The notes: generated by a model not told the origin, from the sequence alone. A DNA stretch of 64,000 nt from Agelaius tricolor (GCA_023055355.1 JALJCS010000016.1:1116001-1180000), one strand, 5' to 3'; counted from the stretch's first letter, positions 1 through 10,229 are shown. Numbers and translations: made by a program.

Positions 1-8
1 CCATCTTT

Positions 9-113
9 CCCTGATTTATTCCTCAGATCCAAAGGAAACATTCCCATCTTTTCGTGATTTATTCCTCAGATCCAAAGGAAACATTCCCATCTTTTCCCGA
101 TTTATTCCCTCGG
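9..113. repeat. 43-44 bp tandem repeat downstream of NOX5
   Basis: Two and a half near-identical copies of a unit containing TTATTCCTCAGATCC, in the 3' flank or 3' UTR of NOX5. The array may extend left of the window. Confidence 0.75.
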
Positions 114-174
114 TCCGCAGGCAGCATTCCCAGAGCCCCGGCCGCAGGGATCCCGGCTGGAATTGCGGCTGCTC

Positions 175-306
175 TCAGAAGGTCTCGCGGTGGAAGCGGA
201 AGCCGAAGCGGCGGCAGTGCCCGCGGATGACCCGCGCCAGCCCCGCGGAGCCGCTCAGGAACACCCGGACGCTGCCGCGCCGCTCCGCCGCCACCCGCCC
301 GAACAC
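175..306 (-). CDS. NOX5: NOX5 coding exon 15 with stop
   Basis: Encodes [20 protein letters not shown] and ends [15 protein letters not shown] then TGA at 177-175. The aromatic C terminus is typical of NOX enzymes, and the upstream S-G-S segment stands where others have C-G-P or C-G-S. Acceptor CTCCAG. Confidence 0.95.
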   Translation of the reverse strand: MFGRVAAERRGSVRVFLSGSAGLARVIRGHCRRFGFRFHRETF

Positions 307-3300
307 CTGGAGCGGGAACCGCGCCGGGATCCGGGATCCGCCCTTCCCCGCCCCTTCCAGCATCCCCTGATCCCATTCCATCATCCCTGGGGCTGGACGA
401 GGCAGCTGGAATGAGGTCACCTTTGGGGCCCCTTCCAACCCAAGCCATTCCATGATTCCATTCCCCAATTCCCTGATCCCATGATCCCATTCCACAATGT
501 GACCCAGATCAGAGGCTTGGAGTGAGATCATCTTCCCATTCCCTCCCAACACATTCCCTGATTCTCTGATCGCATTCCATGATCCCATACCATGATTCCA
601 TGATCCTGTGATCCCATTCCCCGATTCTCTGACCCCATTCCCCAATTCTCAGATCCCGTTCCATGATCCCATTCCCCAGTTCGCCAATCCTATTCCACGA
701 TCCCATTCCCCAAGCTCTCTGATCCCATTCCCGGATTGTCTGATCCCATTCCCCAGTTCTCTGATCCTATTCCATGATCCCATTCCCTGATTCTTGGATC
801 CTATTCCACGATCTCATTCCTTGATTCCGTGATCCCATTCCCCGATTCCGTAATCCCATTCCCCAGTTCTCTGATCCTATTCCATGATTCATTCCCTGAT
901 TCCCTGATCCCATTCCCCGATTCTTGGATCCTATTCCACAATCCCATTCCCCGATTCCATGATCCCGCTCCCCCGCTCCCCCTCTCCCCCCGCCCCAGCG
1001 TTCCCGTTATTCCCCGTATCCCGGCTCCCTGACCTTGTCCCAGTCGGGGCGGCCGGGCTGGGTGCGGCAGCGGAGCCCGGAGATGGAATCGCGCTGCTCC
1101 CGGGCCGCCAGCAGGTCCAGGGCCAGCTGCAGCCCCAGCGCCTTCACGTCCCCCTTGCCCAGCGCCGAGGTCATGTACAGGTGCAGCTCCAGGAACTTCC
1201 CTGGCAACCCCAGGCATTCCAGCTGCCCACCGGGATCCGGCCCGCTCCGGGGCCTGGATTGGGCTGGGGGTTTTCCCGGGAATGATGCCGCGTGCTCCCG
1301 CTCACCTCCCGGCTCCAGCTCCGCCTGCTCCGCCTCCAGCTTGGCCAGGAGGCCCAGGAACCACTGCAGGTGCTGCTGGTCCCGCGTGATCCAGATGAAA
1401 TCCACCTGGCAGGGCGGGAAAGCCTCGGCTTGGGATCTCGCCGCATCCTGGCACCAAATCCAGCCCCCATTCCCAAAGTTTTCCCGGATTTGAGGGATGC
1501 TCCCAGGCTCTCCACCCCAGCACCCTGCAGCCCCATCCCAGGCCAAGCCTGGATCTCACATCCCCTCTCGCTCCTGTTCCCGTTCCCACCTTCCGGAGCG
1601 TCATCTCCTCATCCTGCCGTTCCTCGCTCCAGGAGAAATGGCAGCTGGGGCAGCTCTGCCTCCGCCGCCGGTACCTGCATGGGGGAGTGGCGGTTCCTGC
1701 TCATTCCTTCCCATTCCTGCTCATTCCTTCCCATTCCCGCTCCTTCCTTCCCATTCCCGCTCCTTCCTTCCCATTCCCGCTCCTTCCTTCCCATTCCTGC
1801 TCATTCCTGCCCCTTCCTTCCCATTCCCGCTCCCTCCTTCCTTTTCCTGCTCCTTCCTTCCCATTCCCGCTCCCTCCTTCCCGTTCCTGCTCCTTCCTTC
1901 CCATTCCTGCTTCTTCCTGTCCCTTCCTGCTCCTTCCTTCCCATTCCCACTCCCTCCTTCCTTCCCATTCCCGCTCCCTCCATCCTTCCCATTCCTGCTC
2001 CTTCCTGTCCCTTCCTGCCCCTTCCTTCCCATTCCTGCTCCCTCCTTCCTTTTCCTGCTCCTTCCTTCCCCTTCCTTCCTTTTCCTGCCCCTTCCCTCCC
2101 GGTGCCTGCCCATGGCCAAGCACCTTTCCCGCGGCCCAGATTCCCAAGGAAAATCCTGGCACTGAGGGAGGCCCCAGCTGTGGCCATGGGAATGAATCCC
2201 AAGGATCAAGGATTGGATGACACCTCCACCCGGGCACGCATCCCAAATCCCTGGGATGTTCCCAGATTCCAGGGGGACCCACCGGATCATGATGCTCTGC
2301 AGGATGGAGGCGAAGGGGGTGATGCCGATGCCGGCTCCGATGAGAACGGCGTGCTCCGAGGTGAAGATCCGCCGGCTCGGGCTTCCGTAGGGACCGTCCA
2401 GGAAGCACTGGGACAGATCCAGCAGTTCCAGGGTCAGATCCAGCAGTTCCAGGGGCTGGAGCAGCTCCCGGGCAGAGGAGAAGGGCACAAAGGGGATCCA
2501 GGAATTTGGGATCCTCATGGGGTTTTGTATGAGCAAGGAATGGCTGGGAAGGATTGGAGTTTTCCAGCACAGGGCAGGGTTTGGATCAGCCTCAGGTGGG
2601 ATCATCCAGGCACAGGGATACAGGGATGGAGCAGTTGGGAACGGGGATGGGATGGACAGGAACATGGATGGGATGGTGGGAATGGGGATGGGATGGACAG
2701 GAATGTGGATGGGATGGTGGGAACGTGGATGGGATGGTGGGAATGCTGATCCCAGCCCATTTCCCGGGATCCAGGGAAGTTGGGAACATCCTCACCTTGA
2801 CGCTGCAGCTCCGCTGGGTCTCCCCAGGCCCGGCGCCCTGCAGGAGAGGGGAGCAGTGACCATCCCCCTTCCCAAGCACTCCCAAAATTCCCTGGATTTG
2901 GGCATTTTCCCACTGGGCTGCACACGCAATTCCAGCTGTCAATGCCACAAGAACATCCAAGGAGTTTCTTTCCAAAGAGGAGCTTTTTAAGGAGCTTTAT
3001 CCCATTTGGGATCCAGTCCCTGTCCCCTGGGATCGGGGCAGGGCTCACCCCCTGCTCCGGGTCCTTTCCTGGGAAAGCAGCTCCGGAGGCTCGGAACGCC
3101 GTCAGCTCCACAGCTCCATCCCTGCCGGAGGCCACGGATCCTTCCTGGGAGCCAAGGCTGGAATCAGCACTGGGATCACCTCTCCTGGGATCTGCTGGGC
3201 CTCCAGCAGGGTCACAGGAATTCCCATTTCATGGGGCACAAAATCCCATCCGTCCCAAATCCTACCATCCCATCCATCCATCCATCCATCCATCCATCCA

Positions 3301-6300
3301 TCCATCCCAAATCCCATTCAATGGCGCGCAAAATCCCATCCGTCCCAAATCCTACCATCCCATCCATCCATCCATCCATCCATCCCAAATCCCATTCAAT
3401 GGGGCACAAAATGCCATCAGTCCCAAATCCTACCATCCCATCCATCCATCCATCCATCCATCCATCCATCCATCCATCCATCCATCCATCCCAAATCCCA
3501 TTCAATGGGGCATAAAATCCCATCAGTCCCCAATCCTACCATCCCATCCTTCCATCCATCCCAAATCCCATTCCACAGAGCACAAATTCCTATTTCCTGG
3601 GACACAAATCCTTCAAGGCTGAACAAGCAGGGAATGCTCATCCCGAGGGATTCCCCAGCTGGGATGATCCCATGGGATCCACTCCACTTCCGTCCCTTTG
3701 CTCCGATCCCAAACTCACAATCCCACCTGTTCCCAGTGCCGGCTCCTCCGCTCCCTGCGGCTCTTCCTGGGCGGATTTGGCTCCGGGCCATGCAATTCCA
3801 GCTGCTGGAAGTACTCATAGAGCTTGGTGGTCCATTGGCCCCGCGCCCGGATGTGCAGCCAGAGGGTTTCTGTGGGGATCAATCCCAAAATCCTGGAATT
3901 CTCTGGATTGGGAAGAACTCCAAACCCAACTCATCCCATGGAACCGCCTCCCATACCCCGGCTTGCTCCAAGCCCCATCCAAGCTGGAAAAATGTTTCGC
4001 CATGGGCATGGAAAACAGATCCTGGGGGTGGGAAATGGGTCCCAGGGAGGGAAGACAGATCCCAGGGATGGGAAAAGAGATTCTGGGGGTGGGAAACAGA
4101 TCCCAAGGGTGGGAAATGGATCCCGGGATGGAAGACAAATCCCAGGGGTGGGAAACGGATCCCAGGGATGGAAAACAGATCCTGAGGGTGGGAAACAGAT
4201 CCCGGGGATGGAAAACATTCCAGGGATGGGAAACAGATCCCAGGGGTGGCTCACAGATCCTGGGGATCAAAAACAGATCCTGGGGGTGGGAAACATTCCA
4301 GGGATGTTAAGGGGAAACATTCCAGGGAGATTTGCAGGGAGCAGGAGGAACCTGGCTGCTCCGGGGCGCTGCTGATGGAGAAGGGGTGCCACTCGTAGGC
4401 GGCGATGGCCGGGACGTTCAGGTACACGTAATCCCCCGGCTGGAAGCGGAAGGATTTCGGCCTCTGGATCACCAGGTGCGTCACCTGCAGGAGAACGGGA
4501 GCAGGAAAACCGGGAATGTCCAAAGGATACCTCACGCTGCTTTCTGTGCAGCAGAAATTCTGGGTTCTGGCCCCCCCGTTGGGTTTGTTCCCCATTCCCT
4601 GCCCAGTTTGGGTTGCATAAAATCCCAGTTCAGACTGGGCTCAAACTATGGGATTTGGGGAAAAAAATCCGAGTTCCGGGAGTTTTCGTTCTGCTCCGGT
4701 TGTTCAGTGAGTTTTCATTTGACAAAATAGGGAAAAAGACTTGGAAATAAAGGAATTCCTTTGGCTTCCCACTGCCACCTCCATCTTTTCCCTGTTTGTT
4801 TATTCCTTCATTCCCAGAGTGCCAGGAGGAGGTGGGAGATGGGATGGTGGGATTTGAGATGGATGGATAGGATTTGGGATGTTTGGGATGTGGGACGTTT
4901 AGGATTTGGAATGTTTGGGATTTGGGATTTTTTCCCACCTTGGAGGGCAGCAGCTTGGCCTCCAGGATGTGCAGATCCCCCGCCCGGCGCCACGCCCAGC
5001 CCAGAACCTTCTCCAGCACAAACAGGGAGCCGGGAATCAGGAACCACTTCCAGAAGTGGGGACCGTGCAGGAGCAGCAGGAACCACACAGGGATGTAGGA
5101 GAGGTGGCTCCAGTAAAAAACCTGGGAATGGGAATGGGGGTAGGAATGGGAATGGGAAGTGCTGCACCCAAATGGTGCTTCCTGGTGGGGCTGTCTGGGT
5201 ATCCCAGTGGGAAAAGGCAGCCCAAGGGAATCCTGGAATCTCTGGGATTTGGCTTGGAAAGGACCTTACACCCATGCAGTTCCAATCCCAGCACCTCCCA
5301 CTATCCCACATTGCTCCATGGACACTCCCAGGGATCCAGGGGCACCCACGGCCTCTCTGGGAATCCCATCCCAATATCCCCGTGGCACCGGGAAACCATT
5401 CCCTGGGTCCCGTGGGGAAGCAAATCCCAGGAACCCCAAACCGCGGGTGTGGCGTGCCCAGAGCTCCCACGGGGCAGCACCGGGATGGGCACCCAGGGGT
5501 GCCCCCCTTCCCACCGCGGCACCCCCGGCATTCCAGCCGGGAATTCCCATGGGATCACCTCGAAGTGGCCGCCGCGGCGCACGCAGGGGCTGGAGCAGGC
5601 GAGCATGGCCAGGAGCAGCGCCAGCAGCGCCAGCCCGGTCTGCGGGGCCGTGCCGCCAACGCCGCCCGCGCCCGGCCGCGCCCGCCGCACGTACTCGCCC
5701 AGGGCCAGGAGCCAGTCCCGCCGCGCCAGCCCTGGGGACACGGGCACCGCTCAGCGCGGCCGCGCCACCCCCGCCGGGGGTGGTGGCACGGGAGAGGCAC
5801 GGGGAGCAGAGAGGGGAGAGCCCCGGCACCGGCTCTGGGGTGGGCTCTGGGGGTTCCAGGATGTGCGGCACCGCGATTTGGGAATGCGCGATTGGGATCC
5901 CGCTCGGGACCTCGGCTGTCCGGCGGGAGCCGCTAGAGGGGGATCACAGCCCGCGGCTGCTGGCCCTGCCCTGCCCTGTCCGGCCCGTGTCCCCTGTCCC
6001 TGTCCCTGCCCTCGCAGCCCTCCCGGCACGGCCACCCCTCCTCCAGGACATCCCCCCCGTCCCTGGGCACCCCTTTCCTTCCATGGGATCCCGGGCCACG
6101 ATCCCCATCCCTGGGCTCTCTGCCCCCGTGTCCCCTGTCACTGACTGGCCTGTTCCAGGTGTTTCCCCGTGTCCCCGTGTCACTGACCCCCTGTGCCAGG
6201 TGTGTCCCCGTGTCACTGACCCCCTGTGCCAGCTGTGCCCCTATGTCACTGACCGGCCTGTGCCAGGTGTGTCTCCGTGTCCCCGTGTCACTGACCGGCC

Positions 6301-8945
6301 TCTGCCAGGTGTGCCCCCGCGTGCGCGGTCCCCAGGGCCAGCACCAGGTGTCCCACGCGCTCGTGGCCCCGCACGTGCAGCTCCAGCGGGAACAGCTCCG
6401 CCAGCGGCGTGGAGCGCAGCCAGGTCAGGGAGCGCCGCAGCATCAGCGCCTGGCGACAGCGACACGGACAGGGCACAGGGCAGGGGACAGCGATGGGCAC
6501 AGGGCAGGGGACAGCGATGGGCACAGGGCAGGGGACAGCGATGGGGACCCGGGACAGGGACGGGCAGCGGGCGAGGGGAGGGGCCAGGGTACCCGGAGAT
6601 TCCAGGGAGCAAATGGAAATGAGAGATTCCGGGGCAATGGGAAATGCGGGGAGAGAATGGGAAATTCCAGAGGGAAGGGGAAATGTTGGGGGACAGTGGG
6701 AAATTCCAGAGGGAAGGGGAAATGTTGGGGGACAATGGGAAATTCCAGAGAGAACGGGAAATGTTGGGGGACCATGGAAAACGCCGGGGGACAACGGGAA
6801 ACTTTGGGCCAGCGCCCCTCCTGGCTAACCCGGCACCTTCCCGGCCTTCCCGGCCCCCTCCCCTCGTGTCCCCCCGGTGTCCCCCCGGTGTCCCCCCGGT
6901 GTCGCGGGGCACTCACGGCCAGCAGGGCGCAGTTGAGGTTGAGGCTCTGCCCGCAGCCCCGGGCCAGCGCCAGGGCGGGGCCGCGCTCCCGGTGCCACAG
7001 AGCCCCCAGGGCGAGCAGGAGCGCGGTGCTGGCGATCCAGCCCCCGAGGCAGCACAGCCGGGCCCGCTGATCCCCGCCGGATTCCCGGGAACAGCGGCAC
7101 ATCCCGGCCTGCTGATCCCCGCGGGATTCCCGGGAACCGCAGCACATCCCGGCCCGCTGATCCCCGCGGGATTCCCGGGAACCGCAGCACATCCCGGCCC
7201 GCTGATCCCCGCGGGATTCCCGGGAAAAGCAGCAGCACAGCCAGGGCTCAGCAGGACTGGGACTGGGGGGCTTCAGCCAGCTGGCAGCACTGGGAAAATG
7301 GGAATTGGGGTTTGGATAGGAACTAGGGAGGGGTTTTGGATAGGAATTTGGGGGTGTTTGGATGGGGAATGAGGAGCTGGAGAAGTACCCAGCCCGGGGT
7401 GGTACCCGGCCCTGCAGCCAGAGTGGCAGCATCCCTGCATCCATCCCAAAATCCAAACCCTGCACCCATCCCATCCCAACCCATCCCTGATCCAATCCCA
7501 AACCTCTCCAGCTGCACCCAAGCCCACTGTGGGTTCCCCGTGGAGTCCTTTCCCAGCAATCCCAGAGTTCCCCTCCCCACCTGATGCTCAGGTTCTCCAG
7601 GAGTTCTGGGAACGCTTCCAGCTGCTCCCGGAGCTCCAGGAAGGTGATGGAGCCGCTGTGATCCCGGTCCAGGGCCTGGAGCAGGGCCTGGCTCAGGGCC
7701 CCCAGCCGCTCCTCGGGAAGGGCCAGGGAGCTCTCCCGGAGACACCCCTGGAGCACCACCCGCAGCTCCTCGGCATCGATGGAGCCGCTCCCTGGGAACC
7801 GGGAGAATCCCGATGTCCCACAGGGCCATAAGGAGTCACCTCCATCCCAATATTCCAGTCCTACAGTCACCTTCATCCCAGTATTCCACAGCCCCATGGA
7901 GTCACTTCCATCCCGATATTCCACAGCCCCATGGAGTCATCTCCATCCCAATTTTCCAGTCCCAATCCAGGAATTTTTCTCGCAGGAAGGAAAAGCCTGG
8001 TTGGGTCAGGATCTACTCCCTGGAGAATCAGATTGATCCCAATATTCCACAGTCCTAAGGAGTCATCTCCATCCCAATATTCCACAGGCCTACAGATTTT
8101 CCAGTGGAAAATCCTGGATGGATCAGGATGTGCTCCCAGGAACCAGGGACGGGATAATGGGAATGGCATCCGGGGGAGGTTCAGGTTGGATATTTGGGAA
8201 TATTCCTTCATGGAAAGGGAGGCATTGGAAGGGGTTTGGGGTGGGAATGGTTGGACTCGATCTCCGAGGGCTTTTCCAACCCAAATGATCCCAGAATTTC
8301 AGGAAGGCGGGATGGGGAGTTGGGATTGGAGAGGAGCAGTTCCTGCTCTCCCCAGCTGATGGAATCCTCGTCTTCCCGCTGGAATTCCCCCATTCCCACA
8401 TGGAACGAGGGCCACAGCCTCATCCCAGCCAAAGCTGGATGCTCGGAGAAGACCAAATCCCGCAGTTATCCCAAAAAACCCCAACGAATCCCGTTTTTCT
8501 CCTCTCACCGTCCACGTCGTACACCTGGAAGAGGAAGCGGAGCTTTTCCGTGGAATTCCCGCGGAGCAGCCGGCGCAGGGATCCCAGGAGCTCCTCCCGG
8601 CTCAGGGAGCCGCTCCCGTCGGAATCGAAGAGCGCGAAAAACCTCTCGGCAAAGAAGGACTGCGGGAAAAGCGGGAATGTTCCCGCGGAGCTGGGAATCG
8701 GGAATGTCCCCATGGAGCAGGGAATATTCTCCATGCATCAGGGAACGTTCACATGGATCAGGGAATTCCCACTGATCTCTCCCCTCTTCCCACAGATCCC
8801 ATTCCCTCTTCCCACGGATCCTGACCTCCTTGACCTGCAGGGCGGATTTGAAGTCTTCCAGGCTGATTTCCTTCTCCTTCCCAGCAACATTCCCAAATTT
8901 TTTGCTCACCCAGCGCAGCCACTCCGCGTCCTCCGCCGCTCCCAT
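175..8945 (-). CDS. NOX5: NADPH oxidase 5, complete coding region (15 exons)
   Basis: Membrane enzyme that passes electrons from NADPH via FAD and two hemes to oxygen, making superoxide; it is switched on by calcium through its own EF-hands. Coding exons on the minus strand: 8945-8826, 8659-8509, 7791-7581, 7289-6917, 6449-6296, 5731-5559, 5121-4939, 4484-4352, 3869-3727, 2837-2796, 2407-2283, 1674-1590, 1405-1306, 1200-1034, 306-175. They sum to 2,292 nt, 763 residues plus TGA, close to the roughly 740-765 residues of mammalian NOX5. Visible: EF-hand loops at about 52-63, 88-99 and 132-143; heme histidine pairs H314/H328 and H400/H413 (spacings 14 and 13); FAD motif [10 protein letters not shown] near 488; NADPH motif [11 protein letters not shown] near 583; C terminus FRFHRETF. 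The start Met precedes the EF-hand region as in the family. Odd: a 15-residue tandem repeat at about 183-242. The 3' UTR leaves the window. Confidence 0.95.
430..965. repeat. Minisatellite in the last NOX5 intron
   Basis: Diverged units of about 21-23 bp built on CTGATCCCATTCCCCGATTC. It fills most of the 727-bp intron between exons 14 and 15 and creates false open frames. Confidence 0.85.
1034..1200 (-). CDS. NOX5: NOX5 coding exon 14
   Basis: Encodes [17 protein letters not shown] and continues to [20 protein letters not shown] is a strongly conserved NOX/DUOX signature in the NADPH domain. Acceptor TGCCAG, donor GTCAGG, phase 0. Confidence 0.95.
1306..1405 (-). CDS. NOX5: NOX5 coding exon 13
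   Basis: Encodes [20 protein letters not shown] and continues to AELEPG. The W-I-x-R-D-Q motif is a conserved NADPH-domain strand. Acceptor TGCCAG, donor GTGAGC, ends in phase 1. Confidence 0.93.
1590..1674 (-). CDS. NOX5: NOX5 coding exon 12
   Basis: Encodes [18 protein letters not shown] and on to MTLRK, a basic and cysteine-containing loop within the dehydrogenase domain. Acceptor TGCAG, donor GTGGGA, ends in phase 0. Confidence 0.9.
1690..2100. repeat. Pyrimidine-rich minisatellite in NOX5 intron 11
   Basis: About 20-bp units of the type CATTCCCGCTCCTTCCTTCC, with strong strand asymmetry: pyrimidine-rich on plus, so the NOX5 transcript strand is purine-rich. Long open frames across it come from the lack of stops in the unit. 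Confidence 0.88.
2283..2407 (-). CDS. NOX5: NOX5 coding exon 11 (NADPH-binding)
   Basis: Encodes [15 protein letters not shown], then [18 protein letters not shown] to QSIMIR. The glycine-rich GAGIGITP loop is the NADPH pyrophosphate site. Acceptor TCCCAG, donor GTGGGT, ends in phase 2. Confidence 0.95.
2625..2752. repeat. GGGATGGA minisatellite in NOX5 intron 10
   Basis: Repeated GGGATGGACAGGAA and GGATGGGATGGTGGGAA blocks, immediately beside the 42-nt exon 10. Confidence 0.8.
2796..2837 (-). CDS. NOX5: NOX5 coding exon 10 (short)
   Basis: A 42-nt exon encoding [14 protein letters not shown], just before the DGPYG motif of the next exon. Acceptor CTGCAG, donor GTGAGG, phase 0 at both ends. 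Its small size makes it the least certain exon, but frame and position fit the family. Confidence 0.72.
3250..3570. repeat. Compound repeat with (CATC)n tracts, NOX5 intron 9
   Basis: Four to five larger units, each with a variable (CATC)n run between CCCAAATCCTACCATC and CCCAAATCCCATTCAATGG. The tract length differs between units, so this is a microsatellite nested in a minisatellite. Confidence 0.88.
3727..3869 (-). CDS. NOX5: NOX5 coding exon 9 (polybasic linker)
   Basis: Encodes [13 protein letters not shown], then LYEYFQQL, and ends in a basic stretch around [15 protein letters not shown], in the position of the NOX5 region that binds phosphoinositides and regulators. Acceptor CCACAG, donor GTGGGA, phase 0. 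Confidence 0.88.
4010..4335. repeat. Minisatellite in NOX5 intron 8
   Basis: About 27-30 bp units with GGGTGGGAAACAGATCCCAG, ending some 15 bp from the exon 8 donor. Confidence 0.87.
4352..4484 (-). CDS. NOX5: NOX5 coding exon 8 (FAD-binding motif)
   Basis: Encodes from [10 protein letters not shown] through [12 protein letters not shown] to [22 protein letters not shown] is the ferredoxin-reductase FAD motif. Acceptor CTGCAG. The donor that keeps frame is CCAG|GTTCCT, a weak site lacking the usual purine at +3. Confidence 0.9.
4939..5121 (-). CDS. NOX5: NOX5 coding exon 7 (second heme helix)
   Basis: Encodes [20 protein letters not shown], with H400 and H413 spaced 13 apart as in NOX helix V. 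It continues through [16 protein letters not shown] to LLPSK. Acceptor TTCCCAG, donor GTGGGA, ends in phase 0. Confidence 0.93.
5220..5425 (-). mobile_element. CR1-type LINE 3' fragment in NOX5 intron 6
   Basis: Reads on the minus strand as a typical avian CR1 3' region: the G-G-A-A-T-T-C-C-C-A-G-A-G-G block, then ATCCCTGG, GGAGCAA and GTTGGAACTG-like blocks, ending in AAGGTCCTTTCCAAGCC. Truncated and diverged; no coding part. Confidence 0.55.
5559..5731 (-). CDS. NOX5: NOX5 coding exon 6 (membrane segment)
   Basis: Encodes from [14 protein letters not shown] to CVRRGGHFE, including the hydrophobic run [14 protein letters not shown]. The GHFE motif precedes the second heme helix. Acceptor CCCCAG, donor GTGATC, ends in phase 0. 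GC content is very high here. Confidence 0.9.
6120..6295. repeat. NOX5: Minisatellite in NOX5 intron 5 copying the exon 5 end and donor
   Basis: Units of 33 and 42 bp with TGTCACTGACC, GCCTGTGCCAGGTGTG. The same words form the last bases of exon 5 and its donor on the minus strand, so the array appears to have grown from the exon/intron border. Confidence 0.85.
6296..6449 (-). CDS. NOX5: NOX5 coding exon 5 (first heme-histidine helix)
   Basis: Encodes [12 protein letters not shown] and the helix with H314 and H328, spaced 14 apart as in NOX family helix III. The donor is taken as G|GTCAGT, giving phase 1 that matches the next exon. Short copies of this exon end recur in the following intron, so the exact 3' end is a little less certain than for the other exons. 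Confidence 0.83.
6465..6552. repeat. Short tandem array in NOX5 intron 4
   Basis: Three to four copies of a 24-25 bp unit GGGCACAGGGCAGGGGACAG. Confidence 0.85.
6645..6795. repeat. 46-bp tandem array in NOX5 intron 4
   Basis: About three copies of a unit with GGGAAATTCCAGAGGGAAGG and GGAAATGTTGGGGGACA. Confidence 0.85.
6917..7289 (-). CDS. NOX5: NOX5 coding exon 4 (first membrane segment, carries a coding tandem repeat)
   Basis: Encodes residues 161-285, from [10 protein letters not shown] to NLNCALLA, with a hydrophobic segment around [18 protein letters not shown]. Between the linker and that segment lies a four-copy 15-residue repeat ([15 protein letters not shown] type), where mammalian NOX5 has a single basic stretch. 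Acceptor CCCAG, donor GTGAGT, ends in phase 0. Confidence 0.88.
7046..7225 (-). repeat. NOX5: Coding 45-bp tandem repeat within NOX5 exon 4
   Basis: Four 45-bp units, two nearly identical, translate in frame as 15-residue blocks of the [15 protein letters not shown] type (residues about 183-242). The last unit merges into the conserved start of the first membrane helix. Unit length is a multiple of three, so copy changes keep frame. Confidence 0.9.
7581..7791 (-). CDS. NOX5: NOX5 coding exon 3 (EF-hands 3 and 4)
   Basis: Completes the loop [12 protein letters not shown] and carries the next loop [12 protein letters not shown]. Ends in ENLSI, the linker into the membrane domain. Acceptor TTCCCAG, donor GTGGGG, ends in phase 2. 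Confidence 0.93.
7825..8110. repeat. Minisatellite in NOX5 intron 2
   Basis: Units of about 35 bp with CATCCCAATATTCCACAG and GGAGTCATCT, starting some 35 bp from the exon 3 acceptor. Confidence 0.82.
8220..8300 (+). mobile_element. CR1 3' end fragment
   Basis: Ends with GGACTCGATCT then CTTTTCCAACCCAAATGATC, the CR1 3' terminal signature, in plus orientation inside NOX5 intron 2. Confidence 0.45.
8509..8659 (-). CDS. NOX5: NOX5 coding exon 2 (EF-hands)
   Basis: Encodes [19 protein letters not shown] and onward to FLFQVYDVD. It holds a full canonical EF-hand loop with D52, D54, S56 and E63, and the first part of the next loop. Acceptor CCGCAG, donor GTGAGA, ends in phase 1. Confidence 0.93.
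8826..8945 (-). CDS. NOX5: NOX5 coding exon 1
   Basis: Encodes residues 1-40, starting [13 protein letters not shown] and running to LQVKE, the first (degenerate) EF-hand helix region. The donor is GTCAGG and the exon ends in phase 0. The start was chosen because family similarity begins at this Met; the upstream codons in the frame look like non-coding sequence. Confidence 0.9.
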
Positions 8946-10229
8946 GGTTCCGGAGCGATCCCTAAATCCCAACAATCCCTTTTTGGGACCTCCCAGCCTG
9001 GTTCCAGAGAGCTCCTGGCACGGAGCATCCCAAAGCTGGATCCTGCAGGGATCAGCTGCATTCCATGGAATCCCAAATCTCCATGGAGCTGCTGAGCCCA
9101 ATTCCTGGGATCATCATGGGGCCCATGGGAGCATCCCTGGGGATTCCTTTTTCCCAGGAAACCCAAGCAGGGATCATCTCCCATTCCCTCCTTCCCCATT
9201 CCCATTCCCTCCTTTCCCAGCCCTCCAAAATTCCTGCAACCCTCCACGCTCCATGAAATCCACCGGCACTTCCCAGCATCCCAGACTTCCCCAGGATCCA
9301 AAGGAAAATCCAGGTTCCAGGAGCCTTTTCCCATCTCCAGCCTCTCCCGTTCACCTCCAAGGGATCCGGGGAGACTCCAAAGGGAGAGAATCCCGCAGTG
9401 TTCCCAAGGAGAAGGATGTGTCTAGCTGGGATAAATCCCGAATCCCTGCTCCCTTCCCAAATCCCGCCCAGCTCCATGGCCCACACCAATCCCGCTTTTC
9501 CCAGCTGTTGTTTATCCCTTTGCCAAGCCCTGCACTGGACATTCCCTGTCCCATCCATCCCTCGGGAATTGTGTTCCTGCCAAATCCATCTGGAGCCGCC
9601 ATTCGCGGGGTCCACTCCGGAATTCCGGCCTGTCAGGAACACACTGGGAATGTCTCCTCCAGCCTCCATCCTTGGATTCCCTCCGCAATGAATCCAGCTG
9701 GGACGATGGGAGGTTGCCATGGGAATGTCAGGAGCAGATCCGGGCACAAATGTTCCCGATTCCCACATTCCAGAGGCAGCTGAGCCCCCAGATCCTACCT
9801 GGAATAACCACCAGGAGCTGCTGGAGCACGGAACTGATCCCAAAAACTTCCAAACACCCCCAGGATCTCGGCATAAACTGGACTAAATCCAGCCCTGTCC
9901 TATCCCAATTCCAGCCCAGTCCCATCCCAAATCCAGCCTTTTTTTCCCATCCCAAATCCAGCCTTTTCCCGGGATCTCCATGTCTTTATCCCAGTGTTTT
10001 TGGGATGGATCCCAAAGGTTTTTCCCAGGGTGGAGCCGTTCCCTCCTTTCCCTGCTGCTTCTCCAGCTCTTTGGGCCATATCCAGGTGCATCCATAGGGA
10101 GAAACCCAGGAATTCTCCCGCTCCATGTGGGATTTGGGGCTCCAAAGGGGCTTTTCCCGGCTCCAAGGAATGGGAATTCCAGGGGGGAATGTTGGAAATG
10201 GGGGCCAGCAGCATGGGAGCTCCATTCCC

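Noticed and set aside
1292..2749. Long plus-strand open frame of 485 codons
   Set aside because: It runs across NOX5 exons in antisense and a stop-free pyrimidine-rich minisatellite. Composition is nearly all Pro, Ser, Phe and Leu with no domain.
3005..3070. Possible extra NOX5 exon between exons 9 and 10
   Set aside because: A short block with AG and GT sites encodes KDPEQ-like residues, but adding it is not needed: exon 9 and exon 10 join in phase and the total length already fits the family.
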